Source: Bowmanella sp. JS7-9
Lineage (GTDB): Bacteria > Pseudomonadota > Gammaproteobacteria > Enterobacterales > Alteromonadaceae
DNA length: 64,000 nucleotides
Direction: 5' to 3'
Assembly (NCBI RefSeq): GCF_004329715.1
Contig: NZ_JXSY01000024.1
Coordinates: 62,001 to 126,000 of the forward strand
In this document: piece by piece, positions 39,676-49,063 of the stretch
How positions within the stretch are numbered: position 1 is the first letter of the stretch
Layout of the letters: every line of letters begins with the position of its first letter
Translations under genes and position numbers: made by a program
Notes under the pieces: model-generated
Databases searched by the model: none
What the model saw: the letters and a program-made list of their open reading frames with translations, nothing else
What the model was told of the DNA's origin: nothing

Positions 39676-39677
39676 TC

Positions 39678-40874
39678 ATGAACAAGCCACCATTGTTGTA
39701 CCTTGTTCATCGCATTCCTTATCCGCCAAACAAAGGCGACAAGATCCGCTCTTACAATATTCTGCGTGAACTAAACAAACACTTTACCGTGCATGTCGTG
39801 TGCTTTATGGATGATCCTCATGATGCGCAGTACATTCCAGCGCTCGAGCAGGAATGCGCCAGTTTATATGTAGAGTCGCAAAACAAAATTTGGTGCCTGG
39901 CTAAAGCTGCGTTTGGGTTGATTACCGGCAACCCCTTATCTTTGCCCTATTATGCGTCACGTGCGATGCAGCGACAGGTCAACAAACTCGTCAATCAACA
40001 TCAGATAAAACACGCACTGGTGTTTTCCTCCACTATGGGGCAATTTATTTATCCCCAGCCAGAGTTACGGGTCGTGACCGATTTCGTCGATGTGGACTCA
40101 GATAAATGGCGTCAGTATGCGTTACAAGGCAATTTAATTAAGCGCTGGATTTATAACCGTGAACAACGCACGCTACAAAAAGAAGAACAAAATCTGTGTT
40201 CTCGCTCCGCGTTTTCTACCTTTGTCTCGCCGCAGGAAGCCGAGTTATTCAGGCAACTAATGCCCACTTCGCTGCATGATAAAATCGGACATTTATACAA
40301 CGGGGTTGATGTTAGCTACTTCAACCCTAGTGGTGAGTTTGCCCCGTGTGAACAACCAATAGACGTATGCTTCACCGGTGCAATGGACTATTGGGCGAAT
40401 GTGGATGCCGTATTGTGGTTTGCGCAAAATGTTTGGCCTTTAGTACGCCAACAAAAACCTGATGCCACATTTTATATTGTAGGCGGCAATCCCAGTGACA
40501 AGGTATTGGCATTAGACGGAAAACTTGGCATCCGTGTAACTGGGCGTGTCGCAGACGTCAGACCATATGCCATGAAAGCCAAGATAAATGTTGCACCATT
40601 ACAAATTGCACGTGGAATTCAAAATAAAGTTCTGGAAGCCATGGCACTTGCAAAACCTGTAGTCGCAACCAGCCTGGCCATCGAAGGCATTAACACAGAT
40701 GCCCCGGCGGTATTTATTTCTGACCAGCCATCTGATTTTGCTGACATTGTTTTGACACAAATAGACACGCCCGCAGAAGCGTCTTCAAGCCGGGAATGGA
40801 TAATCCAAAATTTGCGCTGGGACAATGCGCTGAGCAAGTTACCTGGCCTGATCAAAGGAACAGAAAATCAATGA
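39678..40874 (+). CDS. XrtA-system glycosyltransferase (TIGR03087 type)
   Basis: The 398-residue GT-B enzyme begins LLYLVHRIPYPPNKGDKIRSYNILREL, which is characteristic of this subfamily (stp1). It has VDVDSDKWRQYA and the C-terminal donor-binding run from IDVCFTGAMDYWANVDAV to APLQIARGIQNKVLEAMALAKPVV. It adds one sugar during EPS subunit assembly. The start lies two bases after the FemAB stop codon, and its stop overlaps the xrtA start in ATGA. Confidence 0.93.
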   Translation: MNKPPLLYLVHRIPYPPNKGDKIRSYNILRELNKHFTVHVVCFMDDPHDAQYIPALEQECASLYVESQNKIWCLAKAAFGLITGNPLSLPYYASRAMQRQVNKLVNQHQIKHALVFSSTMGQFIYPQPELRVVTDFVDVDSDKWRQYALQGNLIKRWIYNREQRTLQKEEQNLCSRSAFSTFVSPQEAELFRQLMPTSLHDKIGHLYNGVDVSYFNPSGEFAPCEQPIDVCFTGAMDYWANVDAVLWFAQNVWPLVRQQKPDATFYIVGGNPSDKVLALDGKLGIRVTGRVADVRPYAMKAKINVAPLQIARGIQNKVLEAMALAKPVVATSLAIEGINTDAPAVFISDQPSDFADIVLTQIDTPAEASSSREWIIQNLRWDNALSKLPGLIKGTENQ

Positions 40875-42304
40875 GAGTGTCTCCCTTCACTTATCTGCTG
40901 TCGGTCGTAATTTTGTGGGGAGCCCTATTTTACGAGTCTGTTTGGTCAACCATTCTTATTTGGGAACGTTCACCCACTTTTAATCACGGCTTTCTTATTG
41001 CGCCGATATGCATTTACCTGGTTTATCAAAAGTGGGAAATGCTCATTCGACTACCTTTTGCGGTGGCATGGCGAGCCGTCATTGCAATCATACCCGCTGT
41101 TTTTTTATGGGTAGCGGGTCAACTTAGTCATATTGCCTTCGTTGAACAGTTTGCAGCGTTCTTACTTTTGCCCATGATGCTTTGGTTTTTCTGTGGTAAT
41201 GCATTCATAAAAGAGCTGCTATTCGTATGTTTCTTTTGGATGTTTAGTGTCCCGGTGGGTGAGTTCCTTGTACCCGATTTACAAAATATTACCGCGGATT
41301 TCACGGTCTTCTTTTTAGAGTTATCCGGTGTCCCGGTTTATCGCGAAGGGTTGTTTATTGCCATTCCAAATGGCTTATTTGAAGTTGCAGCGGCATGCTC
41401 AGGCATTCGTTACCTGATCGCATCATTCTGTCTAGGTACATTATATGCCTATCTGAATTACACAAAGTGGAAGAAACGGCTCGGTTTCGTGGCTTTTTCA
41501 TTAGTACTACCGATTATTGCCAACGGCATTCGTGCCTATGGCATTATCTTAATTGCGCACTTGAGTAATATGGAGTACGCCACAGGCGTAGATCACATTA
41601 TCTATGGATGGATTTGGTTCGCTGTTGTGCTGTTGATTATGTTCAGCGTTGGTAATCGTTGGCGAGATCCAATAAATCAAACGCCGGCTCACACAACACC
41701 AGTGCCATCCAAACAGATTAACCTTTCATTCCTTGCGTCTTTAGTGGCATTTGGCGTTATATTCGCTATGCACTTGGTATATCTGAATGTCGCTGGTCAC
41801 CCAGCACTCAAGCCGGTTCCCGCGTTTGCACAGCAGTTTGCGGAAGAATATCAGGGTGAGAGAACTTGGCTACCCGTTTTCAAGGATCCTGACTTCGAAC
41901 TCATCCGCACAAGCGACGATGTTGATATGTACCTAGCGTATTATCAGCACAACCGTGACAGCAAAGAACTCATAAAGGGCACACACAAACCTTATAACGA
42001 TCTCCGCTGGTCGCTGGAACAAAGTCAAACCTTTGATACTTTCAGACTTATCGAGATAACCAGTCCGGGTGGCGCTAAACGCCTTATTGCCTATGCCTAC
42101 GTGATAGACGGCTTGATCACTCCCAGTACTGCAAAAGTAAAACTCAGCCAGCTAAAACAGGCGGTACTGGGGCAAACACAAAATGGTTTCTTTATCGCTT
42201 ATTCGATACGTTACGATGGGAGTAACACCCGAAAGCAGCAATTTATTGAAACGGTGAAACCCTTGCTGTCAGCCAATCTTTTGGACGAATTGGATGGCGA
42301 CTAG
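40871..42304 (+). CDS. xrtA: Exosortase A fused to EpsI domain
   Basis: From the ATG at 40871 the 477-residue product has about eight membrane helices with the exosortase catalytic residues Cys176 (AAACSGIR), Arg221 (IIANGIRAYG) and His242 (GVDHIIYGW). A periplasmic EpsI-like domain (about 290-475) follows. Exosortase A recognises PEP-CTERM tails and cleaves them so the proteins can be passed to the envelope, with EPS made by the adjacent genes. It is co-translated with the glycosyltransferase upstream. An ORF start at 40796 would lie within the preceding gene and is rejected. Confidence 0.95.
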   Translation: MRVSPFTYLLSVVILWGALFYESVWSTILIWERSPTFNHGFLIAPICIYLVYQKWEMLIRLPFAVAWRAVIAIIPAVFLWVAGQLSHIAFVEQFAAFLLLPMMLWFFCGNAFIKELLFVCFFWMFSVPVGEFLVPDLQNITADFTVFFLELSGVPVYREGLFIAIPNGLFEVAAACSGIRYLIASFCLGTLYAYLNYTKWKKRLGFVAFSLVLPIIANGIRAYGIILIAHLSNMEYATGVDHIIYGWIWFAVVLLIMFSVGNRWRDPINQTPAHTTPVPSKQINLSFLASLVAFGVIFAMHLVYLNVAGHPALKPVPAFAQQFAEEYQGERTWLPVFKDPDFELIRTSDDVDMYLAYYQHNRDSKELIKGTHKPYNDLRWSLEQSQTFDTFRLIEITSPGGAKRLIAYAYVIDGLITPSTAKVKLSQLKQAVLGQTQNGFFIAYSIRYDGSNTRKQQFIETVKPLLSANLLDELDGD

Positions 42305-43439
42305 CATGCATGTTGTCCATATCATTTACCGCCTGGATACCGGCGGGTTAGAAAACGGTCTGGTAAATCTTATTAATCGTTTACCAGCCACTGAATATCA
42401 GCACAGCATTATCACGTTGAATGGTCAAAATCCCGAATTTGCCCAACGAATTCAGCAATCTAACGTCACAATTGTCGACGTCGCGAAGAAGCCCGGACGT
42501 GATCTCGGCTGCTATTGGCGAATATTTCGCGCATTGAAAAAACTGCAACCTGATATCCTTCACACCCGCAACCTCACGAGTATTGAATACCAATGTATTG
42601 GTTGGTTGGCCGGCACTCCAAATCGTCTTCATGGAGAGCATGGTTGGGATGCGGATGACATTGGGGGTATTAGTACCAAGAATCAAAAAATACGCCGCCT
42701 GTTTAAACGCTTCATTCACCATTTCATCGGATTATCAAGCGAGTCCATACGCTATCTCAATCAAAAGGTCGGTGTCGCATACAGCAATATCACCCATATA
42801 TGTAACGGTGTAGATGTTGAACGCTTCCGACCCAATCGTGCCGCCAGGTTAAATTTACCGTTCGATTTTCAGGACGAAAAGCGCATTGTATTTGGAACTG
42901 TCGGCAGGCTTGCTGCAGTAAAAAACCAAACTTTACTGGTTGATAGTTTTATTCAGCTATGGCAAAGATTTCCGACCCATCGGCCCCATTTGCGTTTGGT
43001 CATTGTAGGTGATGGAATATTGCTGCCTGGACTGAAAGATAAAATAAGCAAGGCTGGGCTAGATCACGCAGTTTGGTTCGCCGGCAACCGCAATGATGTA
43101 GCTCAGTTACTTCCGGCTATGGATGTGTTTGTTTTACCCTCGTTAGCAGAGGGCATCTCCAACACCATTTTAGAGGCGATGGCGTGTGGCGTGCCTGTTA
43201 TTGCAACGGATGTAGGGGGCAACCCTGATTTGATTGCACAACAGTTTGCCACCACCCACCTGGTGAGCAGTCAGCAACCAGACGAATTAACTAAAGCCAT
43301 GGCGCGCTATGTTGAGTCGCCAGAAAAAATTCGTTCTGACAGTGAAACCGTCAGGTTACACTGTCAGCAGCATTTCAGTATTGAGGCCATGGTCGAAAAA
43401 TATCATGGTGTCTATCAGGCGCTAAGCCAGAGAGGGTAA
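42294..43439 (+). CDS. XrtA-system glycosyltransferase (TIGR03088 type)
   Basis: The 381-residue GT4 enzyme has HVVHIIYRLDTGGLENGLVNLINRLP at its N-terminus, then HGEHGWDADDIGG, and FVLPSLAEGISNTILEAMACGVPVIATDVGGN, whose E-x7-E pair is the catalytic and donor-binding signature. The family is PEP-CTERM stp2. The frame ATG at 42294 overlaps xrtA by 11 bases and has GGAC upstream; an in-frame ATG at 42306, beginning MHVVHIIY, is equally plausible. Confidence 0.93.
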   Translation: MATSMHVVHIIYRLDTGGLENGLVNLINRLPATEYQHSIITLNGQNPEFAQRIQQSNVTIVDVAKKPGRDLGCYWRIFRALKKLQPDILHTRNLTSIEYQCIGWLAGTPNRLHGEHGWDADDIGGISTKNQKIRRLFKRFIHHFIGLSSESIRYLNQKVGVAYSNITHICNGVDVERFRPNRAARLNLPFDFQDEKRIVFGTVGRLAAVKNQTLLVDSFIQLWQRFPTHRPHLRLVIVGDGILLPGLKDKISKAGLDHAVWFAGNRNDVAQLLPAMDVFVLPSLAEGISNTILEAMACGVPVIATDVGGNPDLIAQQFATTHLVSSQQPDELTKAMARYVESPEKIRSDSETVRLHCQQHFSIEAMVEKYHGVYQALSQRG

Positions 43440-43444
43440 GGATT

Positions 43445-45346
43445 ATGTGTGGTATAGCAGGGATATTTCATTTAGCGGGTAATACACAGGTTGACCCGGG
43501 CGTTATCGCCAAAATGAATGATATCCAGCATCATCGCGGACCAGATGCAGGCGATTATTATTTTGGTGAAGGTGTCGCACTGGCCCACCGTCGCTTGTCG
43601 ATCATCGACCTTGAAGGTAGCCCGCAACCCATGCAAAGTGCCTGTGGGCAGGCCGTCGTGGTGTTCAATGGTGAAATTTATAATTTCAAGGATCTGCATC
43701 AGGAACTGGCTGCAAAAGGTTATAAGTTTAATACTGACGGCGATACCGAAACCATTCTCAACGCTTGGCTGGAATGGGGAGTGGACTGTGTTCACCATCT
43801 GCGCGGCATGTTTGCTTTCGCCATCTGGGATAAAAAACAGCAGTGCTTGTTTATTGCCCGTGATCGATTAGGCATCAAACCTTTCTTTTACTCTTTGCTA
43901 CCCAGTGGCGAAATGCTGTTCGGCTCAGAATTAAAAGTCCTGACCCAACACCCGCAATTCGACTCAACTTTGCGCAACACAACAATCGAAGACTACTTCA
44001 CATTTGGCTACGTGCCAGAACCTCATACTGTGTATCAACACAGCTACAAACTGGCACCAGGCCACCGTATGTTGATCCAACGTGGCATGCGTGAATTACC
44101 AGAACCGGAAGAATATTGGGATATACCTACCCATTTCGACCACAGTATGGACGAGAATGAGGTTCAGGCTGAACTTATCGATCGGCTCAAGCAAGCGGTA
44201 GACATTCGCATGGTGGCGGATGTACCACTGGGCGCATTCTTATCTGGTGGCGTCGACTCAAGTGGTGTCGTCGCGCTGATGTCCCAATTGCAATCTGACC
44301 CGGTCAATACCTGCGCCATCGGCTTTGATGTAAAAGCCTTTAATGAAACCGAATTCGCGCAAATGGTCGCCGACCGCTACAAAACCAACCACAGGGTAGA
44401 AACCGTTAGCCAGGATGATTTCGACCTGATTGATAAGCTGGCGTTTTTGTATGATGAACCCTACGCCGATAGCTCCGCGATGCCCACCTACCGGGTCTGC
44501 GAACTGGCACGCAAACATGTGACGGTGGCGCTCAGTGGTGATGGCGGGGATGAGTTATTCGCCGGTTACCGTCGCTATGCGATGCATATGCATGAGGAAC
44601 GTATTCGCAATATGCTTCCGCTGGGCATTCGTAAGCCTATTTTCGGACCACTGGGGGCGTTATATCCTAAGCTGGATTGGGCACCAAAGTTTTTGCGCGC
44701 TAAAACCACTTTTCAATCCATGGCGATGGATACCGTCGAGGGCTATCACAACTCCATGAGTTTGTTGCGCGCCGATGAGCGCAAAAAGCTATTCTCAAAT
44801 GACTATCAACAAAGCCTTAATGGCTACTCGAGTCTCGAAGTATTCCGCCGCTATGGCGATAAAGTGAAACACTTAGACCCGATGAAAATCGCTCAGTATA
44901 TCGATATGAAGACCTACCTGGTGGGCGATATTCTGACCAAGGTCGATCGGGCATCAATGGCACACTCTTTAGAGGTACGTGTGCCAATTCTTGACCACAA
45001 GTTTGTTGAGTGGGCATTCAATACACCATCGAGCCACAATCTGCACAAAGGTATTGGCAAATATTCATTTAAAAAATCCCTCGAACCACATTTGCCCCAT
45101 GATGTGCTTTACCGCAAAAAAATGGGATTTGCAGTTCCATTAGCAGACTGGTTCCGAGGCCCGTTGAAACAGCGTCTGTATGATGGATTACTGTCACAAC
45201 AAATGCGCGAGAGTGGTTATTTCGACGAAAAACAACTCAAACGATTAGTGGATGACCATGTGAAAGGCTTGCGTGACAACAGTGCGCCACTGTGGACCCT
45301 GATGATGTTTGAAGCGTTTTTACGTCAGCGTAAGGTGCCTGCATGA
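43445..45346 (+). CDS. XrtA-system amidotransferase (asparagine synthase-like)
   Basis: The 633-residue protein has an N-terminal class II glutaminase domain with nucleophile Cys2 (MCGIAGIFH) and a synthetase domain with the PP-loop LSGGVDSSG near residue 267. It matches the asparagine synthetase-like amidotransferases of XrtA loci (TIGR03108 type). It probably amidates an EPS sugar acid or similar group using glutamine; the exact acceptor is unknown. It overlaps the following glycosyltransferase gene by 4 bases. Confidence 0.93.
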   Translation: MCGIAGIFHLAGNTQVDPGVIAKMNDIQHHRGPDAGDYYFGEGVALAHRRLSIIDLEGSPQPMQSACGQAVVVFNGEIYNFKDLHQELAAKGYKFNTDGDTETILNAWLEWGVDCVHHLRGMFAFAIWDKKQQCLFIARDRLGIKPFFYSLLPSGEMLFGSELKVLTQHPQFDSTLRNTTIEDYFTFGYVPEPHTVYQHSYKLAPGHRMLIQRGMRELPEPEEYWDIPTHFDHSMDENEVQAELIDRLKQAVDIRMVADVPLGAFLSGGVDSSGVVALMSQLQSDPVNTCAIGFDVKAFNETEFAQMVADRYKTNHRVETVSQDDFDLIDKLAFLYDEPYADSSAMPTYRVCELARKHVTVALSGDGGDELFAGYRRYAMHMHEERIRNMLPLGIRKPIFGPLGALYPKLDWAPKFLRAKTTFQSMAMDTVEGYHNSMSLLRADERKKLFSNDYQQSLNGYSSLEVFRRYGDKVKHLDPMKIAQYIDMKTYLVGDILTKVDRASMAHSLEVRVPILDHKFVEWAFNTPSSHNLHKGIGKYSFKKSLEPHLPHDVLYRKKMGFAVPLADWFRGPLKQRLYDGLLSQQMRESGYFDEKQLKRLVDDHVKGLRDNSAPLWTLMMFEAFLRQRKVPA

Positions 45347-46545
45347 AAATATTGCACGTCTTAGACCACAGTATTCCGCTGCACAGTGGCTACACGTTTC
45401 GAACACGTTCGATTTTAAAACAACAGCATGCTCGTGGGTGGCAAACAGTACAGGTCACCAGTCCTAAGCAAGGTAATGACAGCGCCACTATCGATGAAGT
45501 CGACGGGCTGACCTTTTATCGTACCGCTCCGCCTGGCGGGATCGCGACAAAGTTACCTGCGCTCAACCAATTAGCGTTGGTGCCACCGTTGGCAAAACGT
45601 ATTCTGGATGCAGTCAAAGACCATCAGCCTGATGTTATTCATGCCCATTCACCCGCGCTAAACGGTCTCGCGGCGCTCAAAGCTGCCAAACAATGCGGCT
45701 TACCTGTGGTGTATGAAATTCGTGCTTTTTGGGAAGATGCCGCAGTTGACCATGGTACCTGCAAGGAAGGTGACCTGCGTTACAAGATGACCCGCATGCT
45801 GGAGAATTATGTGATTAAGCATGCCGAGCAGGTCACCACTATCTGTGAGGGTTTACGACGTGACCTGATTCAGCGTGGCGTACCCGACACCAAAATCACT
45901 GTTATCCCTAACGCAGTCAATATCGAGCAATTTAATGTAATCACCAGCAAGGACTTGGCACTGGAACAAGAGTTAGGCTTACAGGGCAAGCAAGTGCTGG
46001 GATTTCTGGGGTCATTTTATGGCTACGAAGGGCTGGATCTGTTGGTCGCTGCCCTGCCGCAGATCAAGCAACACATTCCCAACGTTGCGCTACTGTTAGT
46101 AGGTGGTGGCGTTCAAGAGGCCAATCTCAGAAATCAAATAAAGCAATTGGGTCTGGAAAACGATGTCATTATGCCAGGACGTGTACCCCATGCTGACGTT
46201 GGCAAATATTATAGCCTGGTAGACCTGTTAGTATATCCGCGCAAGAACATGCGCCTGACCGATTTAGTCACCCCACTCAAGCCTCTGGAAGCAATGGCTC
46301 AAGGTAAGTTAGTGCTCGCTTCAGATGTAGGCGGACACAAAGAATTGATTGAGCATAATAAAACCGGATGGCTGTTTAATGCAGATAACGTTGACGATTT
46401 GGCGCGCGCCGCGGTCGATATTTTGTCTGATCAAGCTCATTGGCCGGCAGTGATTGCGCAGGGGCGTCACTTTGTGGAACAGGTACGAAACTGGCAAAAT
46501 TCCGTTGCCAACTATCAATCAGTCTATCCTGGCTTGAAAGGGTAA
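45343..46545 (+). CDS. XrtA-system glycosyltransferase (TIGR04063 type)
   Basis: The 400-residue GT4 enzyme begins MKILHVLDHSIPLHSGYTFRT, diagnostic of the stp3 subfamily. It has YEIRAFWEDAAVDHGT and a C-terminal LLVYPRKNMRLTDLVTPLKPLEAMAQGKLVLASDVGG. It adds a further sugar in the EPS repeating unit. The start overlaps the amidotransferase stop. The next glycosyltransferase gene starts 3 bases after its end. Confidence 0.93.
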   Translation: MKILHVLDHSIPLHSGYTFRTRSILKQQHARGWQTVQVTSPKQGNDSATIDEVDGLTFYRTAPPGGIATKLPALNQLALVPPLAKRILDAVKDHQPDVIHAHSPALNGLAALKAAKQCGLPVVYEIRAFWEDAAVDHGTCKEGDLRYKMTRMLENYVIKHAEQVTTICEGLRRDLIQRGVPDTKITVIPNAVNIEQFNVITSKDLALEQELGLQGKQVLGFLGSFYGYEGLDLLVAALPQIKQHIPNVALLLVGGGVQEANLRNQIKQLGLENDVIMPGRVPHADVGKYYSLVDLLVYPRKNMRLTDLVTPLKPLEAMAQGKLVLASDVGGHKELIEHNKTGWLFNADNVDDLARAAVDILSDQAHWPAVIAQGRHFVEQVRNWQNSVANYQSVYPGLKG

Positions 46546-46548
46546 TTC

Positions 46549-47628
46549 ATGCGCATTTGTGTTGTTGGCCCGATTCCGCCGCCATCTGGCGGCATGGCAG
46601 TGCAAACCCGACAATTAGTCGAGTTGCTTACTGCCAGAGGGAATCAGGTTAACTTAGTGGCCACCAATGCGCCCTATCGGCCAGCGCTTATCGGCAACAT
46701 TCCGGGACTTCGCGCACTATTTCGACTTGTGCCTTACATCATCAATTTGCTGCGACAAATTCGCCAGGCGGACGTTGTGCATATGATGGCAAACAGTGGT
46801 TGGTCCTGGCATCTTTTCGCCGCGCCTTGTATATGGATTGCGTATTTGCTGCGCACACCTGTGGTAGTGAACTATCGTGGCGGTCACGCCGATGTGTTTT
46901 TCACGCGTTCATGGCGTTGGATTGCCCCTACGATGTCAAAAGCCACCGACATTGTGGTGCCTTCCGGCTTTTTAAAAGATGTCTTTGCCGCCTACCAGAT
47001 TAACGCGCGAGTGATACCCAATATTCTCAACAGTGAGCTGTTTAAACCTGTAAAAGGTGAGCCGCGCTCAGGGTTCCACCTGATCAGCACACGAAATCTT
47101 GAAAAAATTTACGGCAACGATATCGTGCTGGCTGCATTTGCCAAAGTGTGTCAGACCCACCCCTCCAGTAAACTGACGGTTGCAGGTTCCGGACCGGAAA
47201 AGGACAACTTACGCGCACAGGCAAAACAACTGGATATTGCCGACGCCGTGACGTTTTGTGGTCGATTGGACCAGGCCGAGATGGTGCGTTTATACCAAAG
47301 TGCAGACATCCTGCTCAATGCCAGCCGTATCGATAATAGCCCTAATTCATTAATCGAAGCCATGGCCTGTGGTGTCGCCGTTATTTCCACCAAAGCGGGC
47401 GGCATACCTTATCTGGTCGATCATCAACGAACCGGTATACTGGTTGACATTGACGATACCAATGCAATGGCTGAGGCTGCCAATACTCTGATGCAAGACC
47501 CCTCTAAGCTCACACAATTGTGTGAGGCGGCGCTGCGGCGGAGTGAGGATTTTCATCAGGAAAAAGTGCTGGCACAATGGCAGGCATTGTATGAGAAAAT
47601 CTCGCCACTCAGGGAAGCAAAACACTGA
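46549..47628 (+). CDS. Glycosyltransferase family 4 protein in the EPS operon
   Basis: The 359-residue GT-B protein begins MRICVVGPIPPPSGGMAVQTRQL, with the nucleotide-binding Gly-rich loop. It has NYRGGHADVFF, a GRLDQAEMVRLY region, and ILLNASRIDNSPNSLIEAMACGVAVIST with the GT4 E-x7-E signature. The sugar is unknown. It is encoded between the TIGR04063-type gene and the PaaK-like gene, overlapping the latter by one base. It is not one of the better defined XrtA subfamilies, so it may be specific to this EPS structure. Confidence 0.9.
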   Translation: MRICVVGPIPPPSGGMAVQTRQLVELLTARGNQVNLVATNAPYRPALIGNIPGLRALFRLVPYIINLLRQIRQADVVHMMANSGWSWHLFAAPCIWIAYLLRTPVVVNYRGGHADVFFTRSWRWIAPTMSKATDIVVPSGFLKDVFAAYQINARVIPNILNSELFKPVKGEPRSGFHLISTRNLEKIYGNDIVLAAFAKVCQTHPSSKLTVAGSGPEKDNLRAQAKQLDIADAVTFCGRLDQAEMVRLYQSADILLNASRIDNSPNSLIEAMACGVAVISTKAGGIPYLVDHQRTGILVDIDDTNAMAEAANTLMQDPSKLTQLCEAALRRSEDFHQEKVLAQWQALYEKISPLREAKH

Positions 47629-48986
47629 TGTCTTTCTATACCAAGCTTGTATCCGGACTGATGTTCCCGCTGCACGAAAAGCTGAAAAAGCACAATACGG
47701 TGGCGATCAAGCAATCCCTCGAAGCCAGTCAATGGTGGCCAAGGGATAAATTAATCGCTCAACGCAATCTCCGTTTACAGCGCTTTATACAGAAAGTCTG
47801 TGAACACATCCCCTATTACCGGGATACCTTCGCCCAGTTAGGTTTGACACCTGCAGACATTCAATCACCAGCAGATTTAACCAATTTACCGTTTCTGGAT
47901 AAGCAAACCATCAAAGATAACTTTGAACAACTCAAAGACCCGCTAGCGACCTCATTGGCCCGTTTCAATACTGGCGGATCTAGCGGCGAGCCTCTGGTGT
48001 TTATGTTAAGTAATGAACGCGTATCACACGACGTTGCAGAAAAATGGCGTGCAACCCGTTGGTGGAATGTGGATATTGGTGATAAAGAAATTGTTGCCTG
48101 GGGCTCTCCCATCGAATTGGGTGCGCAGGACAAGGTGCGTTTATTGCGGGATAAACTGTTTCGTTCAACACTAATACCCGCGTTCGATATGAATGAGGAG
48201 AAAATTCTCGCGTTCATTGAACATATTCGTGCAACCCGTCCCGCCATGTTATTTGGTTATCCGTCGGTGTTTGATTTGATCGCGAAAACTGCCAATCAAC
48301 ACGGCATCGATATGAAGAATCTGGGAATAAAGGTTGCCTTTGTCACTTCCGAGCGACTTTATCCTTATCAACGTGAAAACATCCAAACCACATTTGGCTG
48401 TCCTGTAGCCAACGGCTATGGTGGCCGTGATGCCGGCTTCATTGCGCATGAATGTCCCTCCGGAAACATGCACTTATCCTTTGAGGATTTAATTGTCGAG
48501 ATCATCGATCCCAACGGTAATCCACTCCCGGTCGGTGAAAAAGGCGAAATCGTGGTAACCCACATGGCCACCTCTGAGTTTCCGTTCATTCGCTATCGCA
48601 CAGGCGATATCGGCGCATTGAGCGACAAACAGTGTGATTGTGGTCGCACTTTACCGATTCTCGAAAGCATTGAGGGTCGCAGTACCGACTTTGTCATCGG
48701 CGCTGACGGCACAATCATGCACGGCCTGTCGCTCATTTATATCCTGCGTGATATTCAGGACATAAAGACGTTTAAAATTATCCAGCACAGTGTTGAAGAA
48801 ACCGAAGTTCAATTGATTCTCAAAAATGCTGCCGATCTTCACGACGATATGCGTCACGCCATCATCGCGAAGTTTCAGCAACGGTTGGGTGAACAGGTGT
48901 CGATTAATGTGCATTGCGTAAAAGATATCCCCGCAGAAAAATCAGGTAAGTATCGCTATGTCATCAGCAAGGTAACCAGTGCATGA
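47628..48986 (+). CDS. PaaK/CapK-like adenylate-forming protein in the EPS operon
   Basis: The 452-residue protein has the phenylacetate-CoA ligase fold: TGGSSGEPLVF (the ATP-binding loop), then GYGGRDAGFIAHEC and FIRYRTGDIGAL, which corresponds to the AMP-binding hinge motif. The C-terminus ends in SGKYRYVIS. Relatives named CapK occur in capsule operons and are thought to help modify sugars or acyl groups. The substrate is unknown. The gene overlaps the 26-codon ORF in ATGA and is embedded in the EPS operon, so a role in decorating the EPS is likely. Confidence 0.85.
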   Translation: MSFYTKLVSGLMFPLHEKLKKHNTVAIKQSLEASQWWPRDKLIAQRNLRLQRFIQKVCEHIPYYRDTFAQLGLTPADIQSPADLTNLPFLDKQTIKDNFEQLKDPLATSLARFNTGGSSGEPLVFMLSNERVSHDVAEKWRATRWWNVDIGDKEIVAWGSPIELGAQDKVRLLRDKLFRSTLIPAFDMNEEKILAFIEHIRATRPAMLFGYPSVFDLIAKTANQHGIDMKNLGIKVAFVTSERLYPYQRENIQTTFGCPVANGYGGRDAGFIAHECPSGNMHLSFEDLIVEIIDPNGNPLPVGEKGEIVVTHMATSEFPFIRYRTGDIGALSDKQCDCGRTLPILESIEGRSTDFVIGADGTIMHGLSLIYILRDIQDIKTFKIIQHSVEETEVQLILKNAADLHDDMRHAIIAKFQQRLGEQVSINVHCVKDIPAEKSGKYRYVISKVTSA

Positions 48987-49063
48987 TTGATAGTCTGTTT
49001 TTGCTCGCTGACGTTGCTGCAGTATGTATTCTGTTTTACTGGGCAAATAAAGAGGACATGTAA
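48983..49063 (+). CDS. 26-residue single-helix membrane ORF between EPS genes
   Basis: This tiny frame starts with ATGA overlapping the PaaK-like stop codon and stops exactly one base before the TTG start of the O-ligase. The product begins MIDSLFLLADVAAVCILFYW and ends ANKEDM: one hydrophobic helix of about 17 residues with an acidic/basic C-terminal tail. The AGAGGA ribosome-binding site of the O-ligase lies inside it. Perfect stop-start spacing on both sides suggests coupled translation. It might be a small membrane subunit or a translation-coupling leader. No family is recognised, and comparison with other genomes would be needed. Confidence 0.55.
   Translation: MIDSLFLLADVAAVCILFYWANKEDM

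Noticed and set aside
40796-40870. A longer xrtA start 75 bases upstream
   Set aside because: It would overlap the preceding glycosyltransferase gene extensively; the ATG at 40871 overlaps the stop by 4 bases in the common ATGA pattern and gives the expected exosortase N-terminus.
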